Positions 1-10,086 of a stretch of DNA of 64,000 bases are shown here, piece by piece. Below the pieces are notes generated by a model. The model did not search any database, was not told the origin of the DNA, and saw only the letters and a list, made by a program, of their open reading frames with translations. Numbering within the stretch: the stretch's first letter is position 1; each line of letters begins with the position of its first letter. This DNA comes from Osmia lignaria lignaria. Taxonomy: Eukaryota > Arthropoda > Insecta > Hymenoptera > Megachilidae. The stretch lies in contig NW_027478162.1 of the NCBI RefSeq assembly GCF_051020975.1, positions 16,368,001-16,432,000 on the forward strand, in the 5' to 3' direction. Made by a program: the position numbers and the translations under genes.

Positions 1-104
1 TCTGCAAATATCTCGGAAACGAAGCGAGCTATGGCAAAATGTTAAGAGACCTTTTTTGTAGAGAATTAAGTTTCCTACTTTTTATGTTCTATGATATTTT
101 TTGA
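1..104. repeat. Partial left monomer
   Basis: The window opens inside a monomer at TCTGCAAATATCTCGGAAAC and runs to the conserved TTTTTTGA just before 105. It corresponds to the last 104 bases of the 322-bp unit, so the array continues upstream of the window. Confidence 0.95.
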
Positions 105-189
105 TCAGATGCGTAGTTCTCGAGATATATCAAGATATTTAAAAGTTCCGAAGCCGCACCAACATAATAGAGATACAGAAACACCGTGG

Positions 190-214
190 CCCCTTTCTTT
201 GAGATAACTCTGCA
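190..214. repeat. Internal direct repeat of the monomer, copy 1
   Basis: This stretch, starting CCCCTTTCTTTGAGATAAC, matches 304-328 at 22 of 25 positions, 114 bp apart. The same pair occurs in all monomers inspected. It suggests that the 322-bp unit arose partly by an older internal duplication. It also explains why the minus-strand open frame contains two similar segments (YLKGRGLTD and YLKERGHGV). Confidence 0.75.
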
Positions 215-255
215 CTATTGCGAGCTGCAAATGCCACTTCCAGCTTAGCTGTGCA

Positions 256-280
256 GAAGAAGAACAACAAGAAGAAGAAA
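256..280. repeat. GAA/CAA triplet tract inside each monomer
   Basis: The tract is (GAA)3(CAA)2(GAA)3 followed by one A. It is present in essentially every monomer with occasional changes: GAGGAAGAA in class A units, GAAGACCAA at 24249, 26825 and 29079, GAAGGACAA at 18456 and 33263, and a one-base loss in the 13948 unit. Read on the minus strand it gives the SSSCCSSS run of the recurrent open frame, so that run is low-complexity sequence. Confidence 0.9.
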
Positions 281-303
281 TATCTCGAAATATGTCCGTC
301 AGG

Positions 304-328
304 CCCCTTCCCTTGAGATAAATCTGCA
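304..328. repeat. Internal direct repeat of the monomer, copy 2
   Basis: Second copy of the 25-base internal repeat, with three differences from 190-214. In class A monomers of domain III this copy is rewritten: CCAGTTCC replaces CCCCTTCC and GAGCTGAATC replaces GAGATAAATC. That makes it the main diagnostic block for monomer class. Confidence 0.75.
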
Positions 329-426
329 AATATCTCGGAAACGAAGAGAGCTATGGCAAAATGTTAAGAGACCTTTTTTGTAGAGAATTATGTTTCCTAC
401 TTTTCATGTTCTATGATATTTTTTGA

Positions 427-3400
427 TCAGATGCGTAGTTCTCGAGATATATCAAGATATTTAAAAGTTCCGAAGCCGCACCAACATAATAGAGATACAG
501 AAACACCGTGGCCCCTTTCTTTGAGATAACTCTGCACTATTGCGAGCTGCAAATGCCACTTCCAGCTTAGCTGTGCAGAAGAAGAACAACAAGAAGAAGA
601 AATATCTCGAAATATGTCCGTCAGGCCCCTTCCCTTGAGATAAATCTGGAAATATCTCGGAAACGAAGCGAGCTATGGCAAAATGTTAAGAGACCTTTTT
701 TGTAGAGAATTAAGTTTCCTACTGTTTATGTTCTATGATATTTTTTGATCAGATGCGTAGTTCTCGAGATATATCAAGATATTTAAAAGTTCCGAAGCCG
801 CACCAACATAATAGAGATACAGAAACACCGTGGCCCCTTTCTTTGAGATAACTCTGCACTATTGCGAGCTGCAAATGCCACTTCCAGCTTAGCTGTGCAG
901 AAGAAGAACAACAAGAAGAAGAAATATCTGGAAATATGTCCGTCAGGCCCCTTCCCTTGAGATAAATCTGCAAATATCTCGGAAACCAAGCGAGCTATGG
1001 CAAAATGTTAAGAGACCTTATTTGTAGAGAATTAAGTTTCCTACTTTTTATGTTCTACGATATTTTTTGATCAGATGCGTAGTTCTCGAGATATATCAAG
1101 ATATTTAAAAGTTCCGAAGCCGCACCAACATAATAGAGATACAGAAACACCGTGGCCCCTTTCTTTGAGATAACTCTGCACTACTGCGAGCTGCCAATGC
1201 CACTTCCAGCTTAGCTGTGCAGAAGAAGAACAACAAGAAGAAGAAATATCTCGAAATATGTCCGTCAGGCCCCTTCCCTTGAGATAAATCTGCAAATATC
1301 TCGGAAACGAAGCGAGCTATGGCAAAATGTTAAGAGACCTTTTTTGTAGAGAATTAAGTTTCCTACTTTTTATGTTCTATGATATTTTTTGATCAGATTC
1401 GTAGTTCTCGAGATATATCCAGATATTTAAAAGTTCCGAAGCGGCACCAACATAATAGAGATACAGAAACACCGTGGCCCCTTTCTTTGAGATAACTCTG
1501 CACTATTGCGAGCTGTAAATGCCACTTCCAGCTTAGCTGTGCAGAAGAAGAACAACAAGAAGAAGAAATATCTTGAAATATGTCCGTCAGGCCCCTTCCC
1601 TTGAGATATATCTGCAAATATCTCGGAAACGAAGCGAGCTATGGCAAAATGTTAAGAGACCTTTTTTGTCGAGAATTATGTTTCCTACAATTTATGTTCT
1701 ATGATATTTTTTGATCAGAAGCGTAGTTTTCGAGATATATCGAGATATTTAAAAGTTCCGAAGCCGCACCAACATAATAGAGATACAGAAACACCGTGGC
1801 CCCTTTCTTTGAGATGACTCTGCACTATTGCGAGCTGGAAATGCCACTTCCAGTTTAGCTGTGCAGAAGAAGAACAACAAGAAGAAGAAATATCTCGAAA
1901 TATGTCCGTTAGGCCCCTTCCCTTGAGATAAATCTGCAAATATCTCGGAAACGAAGCGAGCTATGGCAAAATGTTAAGAGACCTTTTTTGTAGAGAATTA
2001 AGTTTCCTACTTTTTATGTTCTATGATATTTTTTGATCAGATGCGTAGTTCTCGAGATATATCAAGATATTTAAAAGTTCCGAAGCCGCACCAACATAAT
2101 AGAGATACAGAAACACCGTGGCCCCTTTCTTTGAGATAACTCTGCACTATTGCGAGCTGCAAATGCCACTTCCAGCTTAGCTGTGCAGAAGAAGAACAAC
2201 AAGAAGAAGAAATATCTCGAAATATGTCCGTCAGGCCCCTTCCCTAGAGATAAATCTGCAAATATCTCGGAAACGAAGCGAGCTACGGCAAAATGTTAAG
2301 CGACCTTTTTTGTAGAAAATGAGGTTTCCTACTTTTTATGTTCTATGATATTTTTTGATCAGATGCGTAGTTCTCGAGATATATCAAGATATTTAAAAGT
2401 TCCGAAGCCGCACCAACATAATAGAGATACAGAAACACCGTGGCCCCTTTCTTTGAGATAACTCTGCACTATTGCGAGCTGCAAATGCCACTTCCAGCTT
2501 AGCTGTGCAGAAGAAGAACAACAAGAAGAAGAAATATCTGGAAATATGTCCGTCAGGCCCCTTCCCTTGAGATAAATCTGCAAATATCTCGGAAACCAAG
2601 CGAGCTATGGCAAAATGTTAAGAGACCTTATTTGTAGAGAATTAAGTTTCCTACTTTTTATGTTCTACGATATTTTTTGATCAGATGCGTAGTTCTCGAG
2701 ATATATCAAGATATTTAAAAGTTGCGAAGCCGCACCAACATAATAGAGATACAGAAACACCGTGGCCCCTTTCTTTGAGATAACTCTGCACTACAGCGAG
2801 CTGCAAATGCCACTTCCAGCTTAGCTGTGCAGAAGAAGAACAACAAGAAGAAGAAATATCTCGAAATATGTCCGTCAGGCCCCTTCCCTTGAGATAAATC
2901 TGCAAATTTCTCGGAAACGAAGCGAGCTATTGCAAAACGTTAAGAGACCTTTTTTGTAGAGAATTAAGTTTCCTACTTTTTATGTTCTATGATATTTTTT
3001 GATCAGATGCGTAGTTCTCGAGATATATCAAGATGTTTAAAAGTTCCGAAGCCGCACCAACATAATAGAGATACAGAAACACCGTGGCCCCTTTCTTTGA
3101 GATAACTCTGCACTATTGCGCGCTGCAAATGCCACTTCCAGCTTAGCTGTGCAGAAGAAGAACAACAAGAAGAAGAAATATCTCGAAATATGTCCGTCAG
3201 GCCCCTTCCCTTGAGATAAATCTGCAAATATCTCGGAAACGAAGCGAGCTATGGCAAAATGTTAAGAGACCTTTTTTGTAGAGAATTATGTTTCCTACAA
3301 TTTACGTTCTCTGATATTTTTTGATCAGAAGCGTAGTTTTCGAGATATATCGAGATATTTAAAAGTTCCGAAGCCGCACCAACATAATAGAGATACAGAA

Positions 3401-3646
3401 ACACCGTGGCCCCTTTCTTTGAGATAACTCTGCACTATTGCGACCTGCAAATGCCACTTCCAGCTTAGCTGTGCAGAAGAAGAACAACAAGAAGAAGAAA
3501 TATCTCGAAATATGTCCCTCAGGCCCCTTCCCTTGAGATAAATCTGCAAATATCTCGGAAACCAAGCGAGCTATGGCAAAATGTTAAGAGACCTTATTTG
3601 TAGAGAATTAAGTTTCCTACTTTTTATGTTCTACGATATTTTTTGA
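427..3646. repeat. Degenerate pentamer repeat, two copies (427-2036, 2037-3646)
   Basis: Markers in the first five units reappear 1,610 bp later in the same order: TCTGGAAATATG near 927 and 2537, GAAACCAAGCG near 982 and 2592, CTTATTTGTAG near 1018 and 2628, TTCTACGAT near 1052 and 2662, and the AGAAGCG/TTTTCGAG unit at 1715 and 3325. The copies differ at scattered positions, so this is an older duplication than the 3.8-7.1 kb one. Confidence 0.7.
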
Positions 3647-3836
3647 TCAGATGCGTATTTCTCGAGATATATCAAGATATTTAAAAGTTCCGAAGCCGCA
3701 CCAACATAATAGAGATACAGAAACACCGTGGCCCCTTTCTTTGAGATAACTCTGCACTATTGCGAGCTGCAAATGCCACTTCCAGCTTAGCTGTGCAGAA
3801 GAAGAACAACAAGAAGAAGAAATATCTCGAAATATG

Positions 3837-6800
3837 TCAGTCAGGCCCCTTCCCTGGAGATAAATCTGCAAATATCTCGGAAACGAAGCGAGCTATGGCA
3901 AAATCTTAAGAGACCTTTTTTGTAGAGAATTATGTTTCCTATAATTTACGTTCTCTGATATTTTTTGATCAGAAGCGTAGTTTTCGAGATATATCGAGAT
4001 ATTTAAAAGTTCCGAAGCCGCACCAACATAATAGAGATACAGAAACACCGTGGCCCCTTTCTTTGAGATAACTCTGCACTATTGCGACCTGCAAATGCCA
4101 CTTCCAGCTTAGCTGTGCAGAAGAGGAACAACAAGAAGAAGAAATATCTCGGAATATGTCCGTCAGGCCCCTTCCCTTGAGATAAATCTGCAAATATCTC
4201 GGAAACGAAGCGAGCTATTGCAAAACGTTAAGAGACCTTTTTTGTAGAGAATTAAGTTTCCTACTTTTTATGTTCTACGATATTTTTTGATCAGATGCGT
4301 AGTTCTCGAGATATATCAAGATATTTAAAAGTTCCGAAGCCGCACCAACATAATAGAGATACAGAAACACCGTGGCCCCTTTCTTTGAGATAACTCTGCA
4401 CTATTGCGAGCTGCAAATGCCACTTCCAGCTTAGCTGTGCAGAAGAAGAACAACAAGAAGAAGAAATATCTGGAAATATGTCCGTCAGGCCCCTTCCCTT
4501 GAGATAAATCTGCAAATATCTCGGAAACGAAGCGAGCTACGGCAAAATGTTAAGAGACCTTTTTTGTAGAAAATTAGGATTCCTACTTTTTATGTTCTAT
4601 AATATTTTTTGAACAGATGCGTAGTTCTCGAGATATATCAAGATATTTAAAAGTTCCGAAGCCGCACCAACATAATAGAGATACAGAAACACCGTGGCCC
4701 CTTTCTTTGAGATAACTCTGCACTATTGCGCGCTGCAAATGGCACTTCCAGCTTAGCTGTGCAGAAGAAGAACAACAAGAAGAAGAAATATCTCGAAATA
4801 TGTCCGTCAGGCCCCTTCCCTTGAGATAAATCTGCAAATATCTCGGAAACGAAGCGAGCTATGGCAAAATGTTAAGAGACCTTTTTTGTAGAGAATTATG
4901 TTTCCTACAATTTATGTTCTATGATATTTTTTGATCAGAAGCGTAGTTTTCGAGATATATCGAGATATTTAAAAGTTCCGAAGCCGCACCAACATAATAG
5001 AGATACAGAAACACCGTGGCCCCTTTCTTTGAGATTACTCTGCACGATTGCGAGCTGGAAATGCCACTTCCGGTTTAGCTGTGCAGAAGAGGAACAACAA
5101 GAAGAAGAAATATCTCGAAATATGTCCGTCAGGCCCCTTCCCTTGAGATAAATCTGCAAATATCTCGGAAACGAAGCGAGCTATGGCAAAATGTTAAGAG
5201 ACCTTTTTTGTAGAGAATTATGTTTCCTACAATTTAGGTTCTCTGATATTTTTTGATCAGAAGCGTAGTTTTCGAGATATATCGAGATATTTAAAAGTTC
5301 CGAAGCCGCACCAACATAATAGAGATGCAGAAACACCGTGGCCCCTTTCTTTGGGATAACTCTGCACTATTGCGAGCTGGAAATGCCACTTCCAGTTTAG
5401 CTGTGCAGAAGAAGAACAACAAGAAGAAGAAATATCTCGAAATATGTCAGTCAGGCCCCTTCCCTGGAGATAAATCTGCAAATATCTCGGAAACGAAGCG
5501 AGCTATGGCAAAATCTTAAGAGACCTTTTTTGTAGAGAATTATGTTTCCTATAATTTACGTTCTCTGATATTTTTTGATCAGAAGCGTAGTTTTCGAGAT
5601 ATATCGAGATATTTAAAAGTTCCGAAGCCGCACCAACATAATAGAGATACAGAAACACCGTGGCCCCTTTCTTTGAGATAACTCTGCACTATTGCGACCT
5701 GCAAATGCCACTTCCAGCTTAGCTGTGCAGAAGAGGAACAACAAGAAGAAGAAATATCTCGGAATATGTCCGTCAGGCCCCTTCCCTTGAGATAAATCTG
5801 CAAATATCTCGGAAACGAAGCGAGCTATTGCAAAACGTTAAGAGACCTTTTTTGTAGAGAATTAAGTTTCCTACTTTTTATGTTCTACGATATTTTTTGA
5901 TCAGATGCGTAGTTCTCGAGATATATCAAGATATTTAAAAGTTCCGAAGCCGCACCAACATAATAGAGATACAGAAACACCGTGGCCCCTTTCTTTGAGA
6001 TAACTCTGCACTATTGCGAGCTGCAAATGCCACTTCCAGCTTAGCTGTGCAGAAGAAGAACAACAAGAAGAAGAAATATCTGGAAATATGTCCGTCAGGC
6101 CCCTTCCCTTGAGATAAATCTGCAAATATCTCGGAAACGAAGCGAGCTACGGCAAAATGTTAAGAGACCTTTTTTGTAGAAAATTAGGATTCCTACTTTT
6201 TATGTTCTATAATATTTTTTGAACAGATGCGTAGTTCTCGAGATATATCAAGATATTTAAAAGTTCCGAAGCCGCACCAACATAATAGAGATACAGAAAC
6301 ACCGTGGCCCCTTTCTTTGAGATAACTCTGCACTATTGCGCGCTGCAAATGGCACTTCCAGCTTAGCTGTGCAGAAGAAGAACAACAAGAAGAAGAAATA
6401 TCTCGAAATATGTCCGTCAGGCCCCTTCCCTTGAGATAAATCTGCAAATATCTCGGAAACGAAGCGAGCTATGGCAAAATGTTAAGAGACCTTTTTTGTA
6501 GAGAATTATGTTTCCTACAATTTATGTTCTATGATATTTTTTGATCAGAAGCGTAGTTTTCGAGATATATCGAGATATTTAAAAGTTCCGAAGCCGCACC
6601 AACATAATAGAGATACAGAAACACCGTGGCCCCTTTCTTTGAGATTACTCTGCACGATTGCGAGCTGGAAATGCCACTTCCGGTTTAGCTGTGCAGAAGA
6701 GGAACAACAAGAAGAAGAAATATCTCGAAATATGTCCGTCAGGCCCCTTCCCTTGAGATAAATCTGCAAATATCTCGGAAACGAAGCGAGCTATGGCAAA

Positions 6801-7056
6801 ATGTTAAGAGACCTTTTTTGTAGAGAATTATGTTTCCTACAATTTAGGTTCTCTGATATTTTTTGATCAGAAGCGTAGTTTTCGAGATATATCGAGATAT
6901 TTAAAAGTTCCGAAGCCGCACCAACATAATAGAGATGCAGAAACACCGTGGCCCCTTTCTTTGGGATAACTCTGCACTATTGCGAGCTGGAAATGCCACT
7001 TCCAGTTTAGCTGTGCAGAAGAAGAACAACAAGAAGAAGAAATATCTCGAAATATG
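3837..7056. repeat. Tandem pentamer duplication, 2 x 1,610 bp, nearly identical
   Basis: The block from about 3837 to 5446 is repeated from about 5447 to 7056 with no differences seen in the lines compared. Shared rare markers include AAATCTTAAG (3901/5511), CTATAATATTTTTTGAACAG (near 4597/6207), GAGATTACTC with GCACGATTG (5033/6643) and the TTTAGGTTCTCTG flank (near 5233/6843). The left junction lies in 3786-3838, where unit 3647 still has CAGCTTAG while 5257 has CAGTTTAG. The right junction lies in 7006-7058. Near identity implies a recent unequal exchange or copying event. Confidence 0.9.
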
Positions 7057-7768
7057 TCCGTCAGGACCCTTCCCTTGAGATAAATCTGCAAATATCTCGG
7101 AAACGAAGCGAGCTATTGCAAGACGTTAAGAGACCTTTTTTGTAGAGAATTAAGTTTCCTACTTTTTATGTTGTATGATATTTTTTGATCAGATGCGTAG
7201 TTCTCGAGATATATCAAGATATTTAAAAGCTCCGAAGCTGCACCAACATAATAGAGGTACAGAAACACCGTGGCCCCTTTCTTTGAGATAACTCTGCACT
7301 ATTGCGAGCTGCAAATGCCACTTCCAGCTTAGCTGTGCAGAAGAAGAACAACAAGAATAAGAAATATTTCGAAATATGTCCGTCAGGCCCCTTCCCTTGA
7401 GATAAATCTGCAAATATCTCGGAAACGAAGCGAGCTACGGCAAAATGTTAAGAGACCTTTTTTGTAGAAAATTAGGTTTCCTACTTTTTATGTTCTAGGA
7501 TATTTTTTGATCAGATGCGTAGTTCTCGAGATATATCAAGATATTTAAAAGTTCCGAAGCCGCACCAACATAATAGAGATACAGAAACACCGTGGCCCCT
7601 TTCTTTGCGATAACTCTGCACTATTGCGAGCTGCAAATGCCACTTCCAGCTTAGCTGTGCAGAAGAAGAACAACAAGAAGAAGAAATATCTCGAAATATG
7701 TCCGTCAGGCCCCTTCCCTTGAGAAAAATCTGCAAATACCTCGGAAACCAAGCGAGCTATGGCAAAAT

Positions 7769-9558
7769 GTTAAGAGACCTTTTTTGTAGAGAATTAAGTT
7801 TCCTACTTTTTATCTTCTATGATATTTTCTGACCAGATTCGTAGTTCTCGAGATATATCAAGATATTTAAAAGTTCCGAAGCCGCACCAACATAATAGAG
7901 ATACAGAAACACCGTGGCCCCTCTCTTTGAGATAACTCTGCACAATTGCGAGCTGCAAATGCCACTTCCAGCTTAGCTGTGCAGAAGAAGAACAACAAGA
8001 AGAAGAAATATCTCGAAATATGTCCGTCAGGCCCCTTCCCTTGAGATAAATCGGCAAGTATCTCGGAAACGAAGCGAGCTATGGCAAAATGTTAAGAGAC
8101 CTTTTTTGTAGAGAATTATGTTTCTTACAATTTATGTTCTATGATATTTTTTGATCAGATGCGTAGTTCTCGAGATATATCAAGATATTTAAAAGTTCCG
8201 AAGCCGCACCAACATTATAGAGATACAGAAACACCGTGGTCCCTCTCTTTGAGATAACTCTGCACTATTGCGACCTGCAAATGCCACTTCCAGCTTAGCT
8301 GTGCAGAAGAGGAACAACAAGAAGAAGAAATATCTCGGAATATGTCCGTCAGGCCCCTTCCCTTGAGATAAATCTGCAAATATCTCGGAAACGAAGCGAG
8401 CTATTGCAAAACGTTAAGAGACCTTTTTTGTGGAGAATTAAGTTTCCTACTTTTTATGTTCTACGATATTTTTTGATCAGATGCGTAGTTCTCGAGATAT
8501 ATCAAGATATTTAAAAGTTCCGAAGCCGCACCAACATAATAGAGATACAGAAACACCGTGGCCCCTTTCTTTGAGATAACTCTGCACTATTGCGAGCTGC
8601 AAATGCCACTTCCAGCTTAGCTGTGCAGAAGAAGAACAACAAGAAGAAGAAATATCTGGAAATATGTCCGTCAGGCCCCTTCCCTTGAGATAAATCTGCA
8701 AATATCTCGGAAACGAAGCGAGCTACGGCAAAATGTTAAGAGACCTTTTTTGTAGAAAATTAGGATTCCTACTTTTTATGTTCTATAACATTTTTTGAAC
8801 AGATGCGTAGTTCTCGAGATATATCAAGATATTTAAAAGTTCCGAAGCCGCACCAACATAATAGAGATACAGAAACACCGTGGCCCCTTTCTTTGAGATA
8901 ACTCTGCACTATTGCGCGCTGCAAATGGCACTTCCAGCTTAGCTGTGCAGAAGAAGAACAACAAGAAGAAGAAATATCTCGAAATATGTCCGTCAGGCCC
9001 CTTCCCTTGAGATAAATCTGCAAATATCTCGGAAACGAAGCGAGCTATGGCAAAATGTTAAGAGACCTTTTTTGTAGAGAATTAAGTTTCCTACTTTTTA
9101 TCTTCTATGATATTTTCTGACCAGATTCGTAGTTCTCGAGATATATCAAGATATTTAAAAGTTCCGAAGCCGCACCAACATAATAGAGATACAGAAACAC
9201 CGTGGCCCCTCTCTTTGAGATAACTCTGCACAATTGCGAGCTGCAAATGCCACTTCCAGCTTAGCTGTGCAGAAGAAGAACAACAAGAAGAAGAAATATC
9301 TCGAAATATGTCCGTCAGGCCCCTTCCCTTGAGATAAATCCGCAAGTATCTCGGAAACGAAGCGAGCTATGGCAAAATGTTAAGAGACCTTTTTTGTAGA
9401 GAATTATGTTTCTTACAATTTATGTTCTATGATATTTTTTGATCAGATGCGTAGTTCTCGAGATATATCAAGATATTTAAAAGTTCCGAAGCCGCACCAA
9501 CATTATAGAGATACAGAAACACCGTGGCCCCTCTCTTTGAGATAACTCTGCACTATTG
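7769..9558. repeat. Local block repeated at four-unit (1,288-bp) offset
   Basis: Sequence around 7769-8270 is repeated at 9057-9558. Shared rare markers are TTTATCTTCTATGATATTTT followed by CTGACCAGATTCG, GCACAATTGCG, GGCAAGTATC or CGCAAGTATC, TTTCTTACAATTTATG and CATTATAGAGATAC. A third related pair is at 11052-11373. Unit 8155 switches in its middle to GCGACCTGC and CTCGGAATATG, the variant of units 3969 and 5579, so it is itself a mosaic. Confidence 0.75.
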
Positions 9559-10086
9559 CGAGCTGGAAATGCCACTTCCAGTTTAGCTGTGCAGAAGAAG
9601 AACAACAAGAAGAAGAAATATCTCGAAATATGTCCATCAGGACCCTTCCCTTGATATAAATCTGCAAATATCTCGGAAACGAAGCGAGCTATGGCAAAAT
9701 GTTAAGAGACCTTTTTTGTAGAGAATTATGTTTCCTACAATTTATGTTCTATGATATTTTTTGATCAGAAGCGTAGTTTTCGAGATATATCGAGATATTT
9801 AAAAGTTCCGAAGCCGCACCAACATAATAGAGATACAGAAACACCGTGGCCCCTTTCTTTGGGGTAACTCTGCACTATTGCGAGCTGGAAATGCCACTTC
9901 CAGTTTAGCTGTGCAGAAGAAGAACAACAAGAAGAAGAAATATCTCGAAATATGTCCGTCAGGACCCTTCCCTTGAGATAAATCTGCAAATATCTCGGAA
10001 ACGAAGCGAGCTATTGCAAAACGTTAAGAGACCTTTTTTGTAGAGAATTAAGTTTCCTACTTTTTATGTTCTATGATATTTTTTGA

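Larger units (their letters stand above)
105..329 (-). other. Recurrent 74-codon open frame, judged non-coding
   Basis: A minus-strand open frame of 74 codons ending in TGA is found at this position in most monomers; this entry stands for all of them. Arguments against a gene: its first codon is TTG, and most copies have no ATG anywhere; the monomer length is not divisible by three, so frames cannot join across units; the central Ser/Cys run comes from the triplet tract; and the two similar segments come from the 25-base internal repeat. Copies that lost the frame or carry in-frame indels (for example 427, 13948, 16845, 42279) sit among intact ones. I recognise no domain. Its persistence is explained by recent copying of the whole monomer. 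Confidence 0.9.
105..426. repeat. Reference monomer showing the internal anatomy
   Basis: This unit is typical and is used to describe the monomer. In order: a TGATCA palindrome at the left edge (103-108), CTCGAG (119-124) joined to GAGATATATC, a 145-155 GTTCCGAAGCC motif, the first copy of an internal repeat (190-214), a GAA/CAA triplet tract (256-280), ATATCTCGA (280-288), the second copy of the internal repeat (304-328), ATATCTCGG (330-338), and an AT-rich tail with T runs near 374-379, 401-405 and 419-424. A hand count gives about 39% GC and 11 CpG in the usual form of the unit. The length, 322 bp, is close to two nucleosome repeats; that is an inference about packaging, not something the sequence proves. 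Confidence 0.9.

Noticed and set aside
103..345. Hammerhead ribozyme, as found in some satellites
   Set aside because: CTGATCAG variants at the left edge lack the conserved G of CTGATGA, and the later GAAA motifs are not framed by matching stems.
330..345. CENP-B box in ATATCTCGGAAACGAAG
   Set aside because: The reverse strand gives TTCGTTTCCGAG, which does not fit the spacing of the TTCGNNNNANNCGGG core.
374..424. Phased T-tracts causing strong DNA bending
   Set aside because: Centres of the three T runs are about 26 and 18 bp apart, not multiples of the helical repeat. Some curvature is possible but not supported.
3837..7056. The 1,610-bp identical copies as an assembly artefact
   Set aside because: Not excluded, but similar five-unit offsets with real differences occur elsewhere in the array, so a biological duplication is the simpler reading.
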